Origin: Leucogyrophana mollusca
Lineage: Eukaryota; Basidiomycota; Agaricomycetes; Boletales
Length of the DNA stretch: 14,009 nt
Direction: 5' to 3'
Assembly (NCBI GenBank): GCA_021014945.1
Contig: MU266633.1
Span: 2,531-16,539 of the forward strand
The position numbers were made by a program, and so were the translations under genes. Positions 6,646 through 14,009 of this stretch are shown here, piece by piece (position 1 is the stretch's first letter; each line of letters begins with the position of its first letter). Under the pieces are notes generated by a model that worked only from the letters and a program-made list of their open reading frames with translations, was not told the origin of the DNA and searched no databases.

Positions 6646-6888
6646 GGATTAAGTCGAGTGGGGAAGTTGGGGAGGTGGGAGAGACATATAGATCCATGTA
6701 TATAACCTTGTATGGTGAGGCATGCAGTGGGTGCATGGAGTAAGCATGTTTTGTTTGTAGACGCCTATAAAATTTACAAGTGCAAACATACACTGGACCC
6801 TACCCTCCCCACCTTCCACCTGTCAGCATCTGCATTGTTGCCCTGCTCCCTTCTCTATCCACTTTCGCTGCTGATCTTCTCGCTTACA
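6646..6888. promoter_or_regulatory. Divergent promoter between transposase and accessory gene
   Basis: This 243-bp spacer separates two start codons pointing away from each other. On the plus strand CTATAAAA lies at 6765-6772, about 120 bp before ATG 6889, followed by a pyrimidine-rich stretch up to the start (CTTACAATGG). On the minus strand TTATATAC lies near 6697-6705, about 55 bp before the transposase ATG. The arrangement fits a shared bidirectional promoter. It is inferred from motif and position only. Confidence 0.45.
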
Positions 6889-8510
6889 ATGGCTATCAAA
6901 ATGTGTGCCAAGAATGTGACTCAGCATCCCAGTGAAATCTTGCTGAGGGACAAACAGGTTCCTCCTCAGAATAGAAGGCCAAGGATGACCAGCATGAGCG
7001 GGAAGTAGTTGAGCAGCAAGTCACTGCTAAACAGGCTGGGTTGGCTCATATTGCCACTGTTGAGGATAAGTTGGCAGTGGCGGAGGTAAATGAGTCTGCT
7101 AACCCACCTCAGCCTAAGCCCCACCCTCGGCGACCCTCACACAAAGCCATTGAAGCCACAGAGAACAACACTGTTGAGGAGTCTGTGGCAGCTGCTACAG
7201 AGAGCAGCGCCAGTGCGCCATGCAGTAAGGGAAAAGGGAAGCTGAAAGAGGTGGTCGGAGTACCAGGTGGAGATGGTGATAGCGGTGATAACAATAGTAA
7301 TGCGCCAACAGGGAAGGGTTGTAAGCGTAGGGCACAGCAGACAACACAGAGAGGTGCCATTCAGGCTGCCCGCTAGTTCTCAGGTGATTGGATGGAAGCC
7401 CTAGGCACACATCAGTAAATGGGGTGAGTCATTCCTTTTCGGGCATTTCCATATTTAACAATCTATCTACAGCACTCAACTTCGACCACCGCTGGCCAGG
7501 TCCAAGCCTTGCAATAACCACCCTGGCAGAGCTCACCACCCCCCGCAAACACTCCAGCCATCAAGAGGAAAGTGTCTGCACTCAAGATCTCTGACTCTGA
7601 GCCAGATACCAGTGATAACGACTTCCTGGCGAACACAAATGATATCTTAGTTGACAACAACGACATCTCAGGGGACGACATTGCCAACGATGCCAAGAAA
7701 ATGGAGCTCAAGCCACCGCCCCCAAGCCAACCACACAATACCACCATGGTAAGTCATTTTATGAATGCAGACAAGGTCCTAACATTTGCACAGACCAGCA
7801 TCAAGGTTACACAACGGGCTGTTGTGGTCCCTGCCACAAGACGAATCAGGGCGGCTTCGAGCCGCAACACCCAAAGTGTAGAAGGATGGTGCTGTAACCG
7901 TAAGTTCTACCACTCAGCTGTCCAACCACTCCTTCCGTTTGGCCTTGATCTCTGTGGACACTGACAACAGTGGCAATAGCAACAATTACAACAGCCATGG
8001 CAACACAGCGGTGATGCACTGCATCCATTACACAAACCCTCACCTGCCGGTGGGAGTGTTCCCGGAGAGTCGTGGTGTGTATATGTTGCCCCTTATTTTT
8101 GTATGGAGATCCCACATTTTAATATAAAGGGTGCCCTCACATTGTCTGCCACCACCGTAAGTTGTCCCCTTGATATGTGCCCAGTATCTGATGTTTCCCC
8201 CTCACCTCAGGCAGAATATGTACTGTGTCTTGCTGCCACGGGTAACCTCAAAATCTCAGATGAGGATATGGATATGATTGCAGCCAAAGGCAAGGGTAAA
8301 AAGCTTGTGGCAGTTGCTACAACGCTGAACAAGTCGACCGGCAAGGAGAGCAAAACAGCAACGGGTTTCAACGAGGGGAATTGGGGCACCGTGGCCAGGA
8401 AGTACATGGAATCCGTCAATAACCTGTCCGATGAATCGTTGAAAGCAATTTGTGATGAGGCCCAGCAAATTGCCATCATCTGGAGATGGAAAAGCTTGTT
8501 CTTTGCATGA
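6889..8510 (+). pseudogene. Decayed accessory gene divergent from the Plavaka transposase
   Basis: ATG 6889 opens with CAKNVTQHPSEIL. This resembles a K-N-x-T-Q-H-P motif that I remember in many unnamed Agaricomycete proteins (memory, not a search). The frame then shifts near 6965. Coding text resumes after TAG 6972 with EKAKDDQHEREVVEQQ and a helical, KGKGK-containing part to TAG 7374. Further pieces are an acidic Ser/Asp stretch (7521-7748), TQRAVVVPATRRIRAASSR (7809-7866), a segment near 8040-8100 (HLPVGVFPESRG), and IPHFNIKG to NEGNWGTVARKYMESV (8106-8430). Introns fit at 7424-7472, 7749-7793 and 8157-8210. Another in-frame stop lies at 7515-7517. The function is unknown. The head-to-head position suggests an accessory protein of the same transposon, comparable in role to TnpA of CACTA elements (inference). 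Confidence 0.55.
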
Positions 8511-8529
8511 TTGCTGATTATTCTGGATT

Positions 8530-8768
8530 TGTTTATTGGTATATACAGATTCATCAAAGGTAACATCACAGGATAGTAGCACAGTATATCTTTCCTTGTC
8601 CCAGAAACAATAGTCTTTAGAGCCTGGCTCATATCCTACAAATACCATAGCTTTTGCTTTTATGGCTAGCTTGTTTTGTCTTCCTTCTTTCTGTATATGG
8701 ATATATGCTAGACATCCAAATACACCAGAAATATGATATATCCAGTATGGTTCCATTCCAGAGTGTAA
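8530..8768 (-). pseudogene. Ty1/copia pol fragment (integrase C-terminal region)
   Basis: On the minus strand the text runs LWNGTILDIS, then after a small frame break HISGVFGCLAYIHI, AKAMVFVGYEPGSKDYCFWD and CDVTFDESVY. This order (KPDISHLRVFGC, then FVGY...K.Y..W, then RDVTFDE) is diagnostic of the region after the integrase core in Ty1/copia polyproteins. Only about 75 codons survive. Upstream the fragment stops at the start of an LTR-derived repeat (8764), and downstream it meets the end of the Plavaka accessory gene near 8510-8530. It is a truncated relic with no start, no catalytic residues and no product. The frame remains open past the copia part on the minus strand, but that is the reverse of the accessory gene. 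Confidence 0.75.
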
Positions 8769-9402
8769 TAGGATATCTCCAACTAGAATCTCTGAATCTT
8801 GACTAGATAACAGCCGAGGTCAGTGAGGGGAAGGAGGTTAGTTAGTATAGTATACAACTTGAGCATAACCAAGTGAGACTGCCTGAATGCTAATGCAATC
8901 GGATAGCAAACAAGGTCATCAAAGTTGGTATGAGACCACTAGAATAATGGTAGACTGGGTTGTGATCGAGTCTGAGACCGGTTGCCCAAGTCGTATGCTG
9001 GAACAGAGGGTCAAGAGGCTATAATATGGATCACCAAGGGATACACTGGTCGCCAGAGAGCCACTGAAGGGGTGAGAATGCTAAAGAGTGGAAACATCAC
9101 AGGGGAACACCAAATGGGGAATACGCTAATGAGTCCCCAGAGAGGGAAACACTATGAGAGATATATGCTACCAAGAAGTCAAAGACTTTCAGTCATGCAT
9201 TGCTTAGAGGTGTAGACTTCAAAACTGTGAGCTGAAGAGTGGGGTGTGCTTCACTGTCTTTTACAATACAAGAGTATCTACTTATACTACTTCTAGTCTG
9301 ACAGCCACTCAACCTTTGGTACACAGCCCGTGTATCTCAGGGAGTGTGTACCTTTCAGATCACAACTCCACAACTCTGCAAAAGTGGCCAAGGAGTTACT
9401 AT
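8764..9402 (-). repeat. Old, inverted, truncated copy of the gypsy LTR
   Basis: Read on the minus strand, this stretch aligns end to end with about 3258-3850 of the 3' LTR. Shared blocks include GATCTCCAACTAG-like ends, CAGCCGAGGTCAGTGAGGGG, GAATGCTAAAGAGT, AAGTCAAAGACT and GTGAGCTGAAGA (given on the + strand of this copy). Many differences are CpG in one copy and CpA or TpG in the other. The first ~180 bp of the LTR (start and TATA region) are not recognisable. The + strand edge starts TGTAATAGG at 8764, beside the copia fragment. No internal region follows, so it is a solo or truncated LTR much older than the element at 1-3933. Confidence 0.85.
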
Positions 9403-9960
9403 TGATAGAGTACCAGCCTAGACATCATGGAAGCGTTGGGAAAGCGTGAGGCAGTGTCCTGGGTTGAGGGTGATTGGAATTGATGTGGGTCAACAATAAC
9501 TTGTCTCATTGATGGACATGGGCTTCTGCAACTCTGGCCTACCAGCCAGAGTGTTGGGGACACCTGTGATGTAAGGATAACAAAGCCCTGGGCATAGGGG
9601 AAGGGTAGACCCTCCCCCTAAAGGGGGGAGGGGATGAAACAGGAAACCTCCAGAGGGACGATGGAATCACCCAAAGTCGCCTGCTAATGTGCATCCTGAT
9701 TTCCTGGGGGTTTTGTCCTTTGGGACTTATCAGGCAGGGCACACACCCCACTACCCCCAGTTTTTTCGCAACAAACAGGTGGCCCTTTTATAAGGGCATC
9801 TTAGAATAGTCAGCGGTACCAGAACTTGCGGTGGGGATATACCCGCAATTCAGCCAGGTGCAAGGAGCCTTCTTGGCATTCGTTCAACGAGCAACTGGTT
9901 AGTGACTATGTCTGGATTACAATATAATCACTCACCACACACCTTTTAGCTGTTGAAAGA
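9403..9960. other. Non-coding region, possible LTR at 9570-9921
   Basis: There is no gene. The segment 9570-9921 starts TGTAA and ends TTACA, and it has a TATA-like TTTTATAAGGG at 9786-9796, so it could be a 352-bp LTR of another family. Matching 5-bp target duplications are not seen (TGTGA before, ATATA after), which weakens this. A 9-bp G/C hairpin (CCCTCCCCC with GGGGGAGGG, 9610-9632) lies near its start. Confidence 0.25.
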
Positions 9961-9969
9961 AACCTCTGA

Positions 9970-10572
9970 GTGCAAGGTGAGGCTGAAGTAGCAACAACGA
10001 GGGACAACTCTGATAGTGACAACGAGTCTGAGGGGAATGAAGAGGAAGATGATCTCCAGCTACCAAACAGCAACAGACCTTACCAGATGAGTCCAGAGAG
10101 TAATGCACCACCCCTGGATGTGGGCAGTGATGCATCACAGCCAGATGTGACCAGTGATGCATTACATAAGGACCCAGTCAGTGCTGTATTTGACATTGTG
10201 AGTAATGTATCACGTGCACTCCAATACAATACTGACCATATCAATGTATTAATCCAGACATCCCAGTCACACACCATTGGTGCTCCCAATGTGGAGGGCT
10301 TAGGTGCCATGGTGGGACTCACAAATAATCTAGATTTTATCCTCCTATATGGTAAATTTGACTTGTTCATCCAGCAACTCCACCCTATGACTAATCTGCT
10401 TGGGGGCAGCATTGTTAACTTGTTCATTGGCCTTAACACATACACACGTACAGAAACCCTGCCATACCAATCTACCCATGTCATGAACCTGTTTTGCAGA
10501 GTGTGGATATCCTCAGCGACTATATTGAATTTGAGGCAGATGTGCAAAAGCTTTACGAACTCGATGAAATGA
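9970..10572 (+). CDS. Possible acidic-protein exon, unknown
   Basis: This 200-codon open frame begins without an ATG, so a real start would need an upstream exon. A possible acceptor (TTTTAG) lies at 9944-9949. Residues 13-28 are very acidic (SDSDNESEGNEEEDD). A small internal repeat follows (DVGSDAS then DVTSDAL). About residues 70-115 look like an ordinary amphipathic protein. From about 10320 on, the opposite strand carries recognisable Tnp2 transposase, so the later part of this frame is probably a shadow and only 9970-10320 may be coding. I do not recognise a family. Confidence 0.25.
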   Translation: MQGEAEVATTRDNSDSDNESEGNEEEDDLQLPNSNRPYQMSPESNAPPLDVGSDASQPDVTSDALHKDPVSAVFDIVSNVSRALQYNTDHINVLIQTSQSHTIGAPNVEGLGAMVGLTNNLDFILLYGKFDLFIQQLHPMTNLLGGSIVNLFIGLNTYTRTETLPYQSTHVMNLFCRVWISSATILNLRQMCKSFTNSMK

Positions 10573-11135
10573 TCATAGTACCTTCTCTTTGAGGATTGCT
10601 GATAGAGTAAAACTGGTCCAAGATACAGTGTCCAGAAGGACCGAGAGTCGGCAGTACACATTGAGCGTTCCTTCACAATGTTGGGTGGTCGAGCGCCAAA
10701 TGCAGAAGGTAGTGATGGTCCTGCAGCAGCCGTTGCTGCACCAATAGCCTCCCAAATGCGTGGTCCCAGTTCATAGCTTCCACTTCCCCCGTTGATCCCC
10801 TTGAACTCTTCTGTCCAAAGTAAAACCAGATTCTTGATCAAGTTTTCCCAGATCAAGTACATGAAATCATAAGGAAAAGATGCAGGGAATGAAAGTGAGG
10901 TGAGGTAACTTAATACTGGCATGCCCTTGACACCATATTGTTTTGAGAGTCGGTCCATTTCAGCAGCTGTGGCTGCCAGTTGGACTTTCTGTCCTTGGGC
11001 AAACATTTCATCATGGGCCCGCATTGGCAAATTGCCGGGATGGTACTTTTTGACTGCCGTCGCTGAAGTGCACACATTGGGGTGGTTACTACGGTCCAAT
11101 GGCACATAGTGAACTGGATTTCGTGACCCAGGGAC
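10320..11135 (-). pseudogene. Tnp2/CACTA-type transposase fragment
   Basis: A minus-strand frame stays open from 11234 to 10080. The part from 11135 to about 10320 reads as Agaricomycete Tnp2 transposase: PVHYVPLDRSNHP, NLPMRAHDEMF, AEMDRLSKQYGVKGMPVLS, FPYDFMYLIWENLIKNLVLL, GPRIWEAIGAATAAAG, PSAFGARPPNI, CTADSRSFWTLYLGPVLL and YYDHFIEFVKLLHICL. These are the C-terminal half of the remembered family; the N-terminal part with the early catalytic residues is absent. After LTMLPPS (near 10390) the family pattern is lost or compressed, with only KSNLPYRRIKSRL still similar, so an internal deletion is likely. There is no start and no complete product. It abuts a plus-strand gene at 11139 almost without spacer. 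The family call is confident from these motifs; activity is excluded by truncation. Confidence 0.8.
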
Positions 11136-11138
11136 AAA

Positions 11139-12152
11139 ATGACAAATGAAAACGTACCCCCAGTAGCACCCAAGTCTAGGAAACCTGGGACCATGCAAAA
11201 CAGTCCGACGGCAGTAAGAAATGGAGGCATGCAAAAAACAAACACCGCACCTACCAAGAAAGCACTGGTTTTGAAAACAGCAGCAAAGTCAGTCACAAAA
11301 GTGCCCACTGTTACCAAGCAAGTCCTGCAAGAGAAAAACAGTGAGCTCATTGATGAACTTGAAAGACTCAAGGGTTAGTTGGTGGATCTTGCTCCCATCT
11401 TCGAGGATACTAAACTGTGCAAAGCACAATTGCTCCAGGCACATGATGCTCGAAAGGAAGCAGAGAAGACTGCAAAAGAGGCCAGAAAGGAAGCTGAAGA
11501 TGTAGCTAAAAATACCATTGCCAAAAACACACCCACTGGCATGGTTCCCAAGCCAAAAGCAGCCGACTTCAATGAGGGCACAGATCAATTGAGGAAGGCA
11601 ATGAGTTTAATGGACGATAAAACAGAATATCTTGTGATACAAGTGAGCCACCGTCTTTTAGTGGTTGCATACCAATCGATGCACTGATTGATGGCTAATG
11701 CCACATGTATCAATAGGGAACCATCCATGATCTGGTCCCTTGTGTTGGCCTGGACTTCGCTGTCAAATATACCGATCAGTCATCCAGTGAGCTTGGAAAG
11801 CTATTTAAGTTGGTGAATCAGGCTGAAAAGAATACCACTCACAGTGGCTTATTGTTGGTTTTTACCCAGGCACGCCATGCTCACCCACTCCCGGGGCGTT
11901 TTCAGAACAATTGGGCGACAGCAGAGCTAATTAAACAGTACCTTTGCAATCGCTGCAAAAGCGTTGCCAAGAAGCAAAAGAACAGCACTTATGGGGGTTT
12001 CTTTACAACCACTCAGTGGTTGTAAACATCGCCACATTGATGATTCAGTTGATAACGAAGAATTTGACCAGGAAAGTCGTGAGAGTGACGATGAAGAGGA
12101 AGCACCTGCCAGGGCTGATGGGAGTGTTGATGAGGATGAGATCTATGCCTAA
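11139..12152 (+). pseudogene. Decayed coiled-coil/acidic gene head-to-head with Tnp2
   Basis: ATG 11139 (ACAAAATGAC) opens 79 residues rich in Lys, Thr and Pro and ends in a heptad-like stretch (EKNSELIDELERLKG) at TAG 11376-11378. The same frame continues in good coding text: a Lys/Glu/Ala coiled coil (ARKEAEKTAKEARKEAEDVA), then FNEGTDQLRKAMSLMDDK, an intron fitting 11644-11714, and HDLVPCVGLDFAVKYT, ELGKLFKLVNQAE and RFQNNWATAELIKQYLCNR. A frame break near 12000 leads to an acidic tail (HIDDSVDNEEFDQES...DEDEIYA) ending at TAA 12150-12152. The W-A-T-A-E-L-x-K-Q-Y-L motif resembles an unnamed protein family I remember from Agaricomycete genomes. The TAG is one C-to-T change from CAG. The function is unknown; a transposon accessory (DNA-binding or assembly) role is inferred from position. 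Confidence 0.5.
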
Positions 12153-12740
12153 TTCAAGTGCAGGTTAGTGTCCGTGGTGAAGATCTGACAGTACCAATTG
12201 ATGTCCCATCCCAATGATATCTGTGATAGCCCATAATTCCGTGTATGGTTGATGTTTACTAAGATGTGTTGTGCAAATCACTATTTTCAACGACGTCAAT
12301 TCACCTCTCTATCTGGGAGAAATCACTTTAAAAAGCACGTGAAGATCACTCTCTTACTGGGCTGAAATCACGACTATGAAATGGTACATATCACTCAATG
12401 AGAATGACTAAAATTACCCAAGTAAGTAGTGATCATTGCTACTGATTCTGTCCTTCAAAGAGTGGTGGATTCGGTAAAAAAAAGCGGTGTTAATCACCAG
12501 TTTTTGACACCTGCATCCTAAGTGATCTTAAGCCAGCAAGGGGGATTCCCACCCACAAAACTGTCTATATTCACCTTTTTCGTGGGTGCTGAGGTGGGTG
12601 AAATTAGCCTCCCCTGGGGTGTACAGTGATTTGCTGCACCTTGGTACTACCATTCCTTGCACTTTGCTGGGGGCTTGTACCACTTATGCTTATATCTTGC
12701 TGTGAGCTTACTGCTTTCTGTGGGTCTAGTATTATAAGGA
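12153..12740. other. Non-coding region with minisatellite and a nested inverted repeat
   Basis: No gene is seen. A degenerate minisatellite occupies about 12271-12428. A small nested inverted repeat lies at 12551-12601: ACCCAC with GTGGGT (12582-12587), overlapping TTCACC with GGTGAA. The rest is AT-rich and featureless to me. Confidence 0.5.
12271..12428. repeat. Degenerate minisatellite, 22-23-bp period
   Basis: The word ATCAC (once TTCAC, once ATTAC) recurs at 12277, 12300, 12322, 12345, 12367, 12390 and 12413, spaced 23, 22, 23, 22, 23 and 23 bp. The surrounding bases follow a loose consensus GTGAAATCACTCTCTTACTG. Seven diverged units in tandem are the simplest explanation. It is not a CRISPR array, because the conserved core is too short and the units vary throughout. 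Confidence 0.6.
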
Positions 12741-12920
12741 CCTGTAGTTGCAGTGCTACTAGTATTTACCACTTGCTATAACTCTAGTAGCACTAGCACC
12801 CACTACTTCTAGCATGCAATAACAGGTACAGCAGGAACGAGATGGGGCTAAATCTACTCTCGGTATCTCATGTTACCAAATATAATGATAGGACATATTA
12901 TACACCATTCTGCACCTTTT
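12741..12920 (+). repeat. Left terminal inverted repeat
   Basis: This arm matches the reverse complement of 13425-13613 at roughly 80% by eye. Near-identical blocks include ACTAGTATTTACCACTT, TAGTAGCACTAGCACCCACT and GGGGCTAAATC-ACTCTCGG. Confidence 0.8.
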
Positions 12921-13142
12921 TTAAGACCTGATTCTGAATGCCTTCACTTGGTATACAATTATAGATACTCACTTTTACATCTGACTGATATTTAGTTTTC
13001 ATGAATATTTATGCTACTTGCTTCTCTATTTTTGAGCTGAGCTTTGAGGTTATTACTAAGGTAAGACCTGATTCTAAATCCACTCATATAGCACTACAGT
13101 CCTAGATACTCAGTGTTACATCTTCTTGATGTTCAAAATTCC
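12921..13142. repeat. Internal direct repeat of about 80 bp
   Basis: TAAGACCTGATTCT at 12922 and 13062 starts two related stretches (about 12921-13005 and 13061-13142). They continue with AAT-CC, then TAGATACTCA-T-TTACATCT and a TGAT-TT end. They are diverged direct repeats inside the TIR element, with a shift of 140 bp. Confidence 0.65.
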
Positions 13143-13424
13143 ATAATAAACCTGATAACAAAACTATAATGGCTACACTGAGCTCAAAACCAGCTCAAAT
13201 GACAAAGAAAGGGTAGGAATAGGGTCCCCTAGTATAGAGCTACCATCCTAGACCATAACTATACTCATAACCCTTCCTTTTTTTCAACAAGCCATCCCCT
13301 TGAGTAGCTCTCTGTAAAGAAGGCTACAAGATTTTATTTCACAGAAGCTGTGGAAAAATATACCCCAGGGCCAACCCAGGACTTCCATTATAAGATCTGT
13401 GACCACCACTGCATTCATATTGAA

Positions 13425-13613
13425 AAATGGTGCTAAATGGTATATAATATGTTCTATTACTATATTTGGTAATATTAGATGCCGAGAGTGGATTTAGCCC
13501 CATTTGGTTCCCACCGTACCTGCTATTACATATTAGAAGTAGTGGGTGCTAGTGCTACTAGGGTTATACTAAGTGGTAAATACTAGTAACACTGGGCCCA
13601 TAACAACTATAGG
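13425..13613 (-). repeat. Right terminal inverted repeat
   Basis: This is the reverse complement of the left arm (12741-12920), with scattered substitutions and one insertion of about 9 bp near the outer end (around 13595-13603). Confidence 0.8.
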
Positions 13614-13657
13614 TGCTGGGTCAGTGGGCTGAGTGTTGGTATTGGGTTTTGGTTTGT

Positions 13658-13959
13658 GTTCAGTGGGGAGGATACATGGATGGATGGTGATGGTGACAAT
13701 GACAACAGTGAGGGTGATTTGGAAGGAGAACAGCAGTTGAAGATGTACCAACTAATGGAAGGTTGACTTTTGAGGTAAAAGGCTCTTCACAAAAGAGTGA
13801 AGTTTATATACTTGAGTTGAGTTACAAACACCACTTGGTCATTGGTTACTGAACTCTTGTGTCTTTTCAGTAATGTCAAGCTTACAGTGGAATCTGCACT
13901 GATGCTGCCTCTCTGGCCCAGCATCACCGAGGATGCATTCAATGGTGTATTTACTACTG
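13658..13959 (+). pseudogene. Possible broken two-exon gene fragment at the window edge
   Basis: An acidic stretch (MDGDGDNDNSEGDLEGEQQ, near 13675-13730) runs into QLKMYQLMEG and a TGA at 13764-13766. One frame over, GRLTFE reaches a donor GTAAAA at 13775. After a possible acceptor (TGTCAAG, ending 13880) the text LTVESALMLPLWPSITEDAF and NGVFTT reads on to a donor GTAAGC at 13960. The second piece looks protein-like, but I do not recognise it, and the first part needs a frame change. It may continue beyond the window. Confidence 0.25.
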
Positions 13960-14009
13960 GTAAGCTTCTGGAATTTATTAACTTTAACATAGTCCTGAAC
14001 CATATTGTC

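Larger units (their letters stand above)
12741..13613. mobile_element. Terminal-inverted-repeat element (MITE-like), about 870 bp
   Basis: The two ends are long imperfect inverted repeats (12741-12920 and 13425-13613) around about 500 bp of AT-rich, non-coding DNA. No transposase is inside, so it would be non-autonomous. The best-conserved outer arm begins CAGTGCTACTAGTATTTACC (12751) and ends with its near complement ...TAGTAACACTG (13594). CAGTG/CACTG ends would suit a hAT-like element. However, weak complementarity continues 10 bp further out (CCTGTAGTTG and CAACTATAGG) and I see no clear 8-bp target duplication. The exact ends and superfamily therefore remain open. Confidence 0.7.

Noticed and set aside
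8256..8520. Continuation of the copia frame on the minus strand beyond about 8530
   Set aside because: The similarity to copia pol ends, and the text is the reverse of the plus-strand accessory gene exon.
9539..9751. A minus-strand 70-codon frame with Pro/Arg-rich text
   Set aside because: It lies in G/C-run non-coding sequence with a strong hairpin, has no motif, and overlaps a possible LTR.
12271..12428. Regularly spaced short repeats that might suggest a CRISPR array
   Set aside because: The conserved part is only about 5 bp and the units vary everywhere. The sequence is eukaryotic, and the pattern fits a decayed minisatellite.

Overview
The window looks like repeat-rich nuclear DNA of a mushroom-forming fungus (Basidiomycota, Agaricomycetes). 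It holds decayed transposases that I recognise as Plavaka-type and Tnp2/CACTA-type (families expanded in Agaricomycetes), chromodomain Ty3/gypsy and Ty1/copia remains, and short introns (about 45-56 nt, GTRAGT...YAG) in the broken genes. I see no convincing host housekeeping gene, tRNA, rRNA or CRISPR array. Family names come from remembered protein patterns, not from a search.

Layout. (1) 1-3933: the 3' part of a GC-rich Ty3/gypsy element on the + strand. It comprises the pol C-terminus with a chromodomain (1-243), two extra reading frames (453-2093, broken by one TGA, and 2159-2858, broken by a 7-bp duplication), a polypurine tract (to 3076) and the 3' LTR (from 3077). (2) 4361-6645, minus strand: an internally deleted Plavaka transposase pseudogene with an N-terminal zinc-finger-like motif. 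(3) 6889-8510, plus strand: a decayed accessory gene divergent from the transposase across a 243-bp spacer. (4) About 8530-8768, minus strand: a Ty1/copia pol fragment, butted against (5) 8764-9402, an old, diverged, inverted copy of the LTR in (1). (6) 9403-9960: non-coding, possibly another LTR. (7) About 10320-11135, minus strand: a Tnp2 transposase fragment, head-to-head with (8) 11139-12152, plus strand: a decayed coiled-coil/acidic gene. (9) 12153-12740: non-coding, with a degenerate 22-23-bp minisatellite. (10) 12741-13613: a terminal-inverted-repeat element of about 870 bp. (11) 13614-14009: perhaps a broken exon fragment.

The most unusual signal is in region 1. The internal part of the gypsy element, coding and non-coding alike, is packed with short near-perfect hairpins, each of different sequence. 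I count 32 perfect stems of 7-10 bp with loops of 0-8 nt between 81 and 3065, where a random sequence of that length would give about two. Several stems are nested, and several lie on start or stop codons. The rest of the window has very few such structures. This points to a structured retroelement RNA, or to a mutation process that writes local inverted duplications, and I know of no described family with this property.

The region-1 element is CpG-rich and looks young. The other elements are old: their nonsense codons and LTR differences are mostly C-to-T or G-to-A changes, many at former CpG sites, as expected when methylated cytosines in silenced repeats deaminate.
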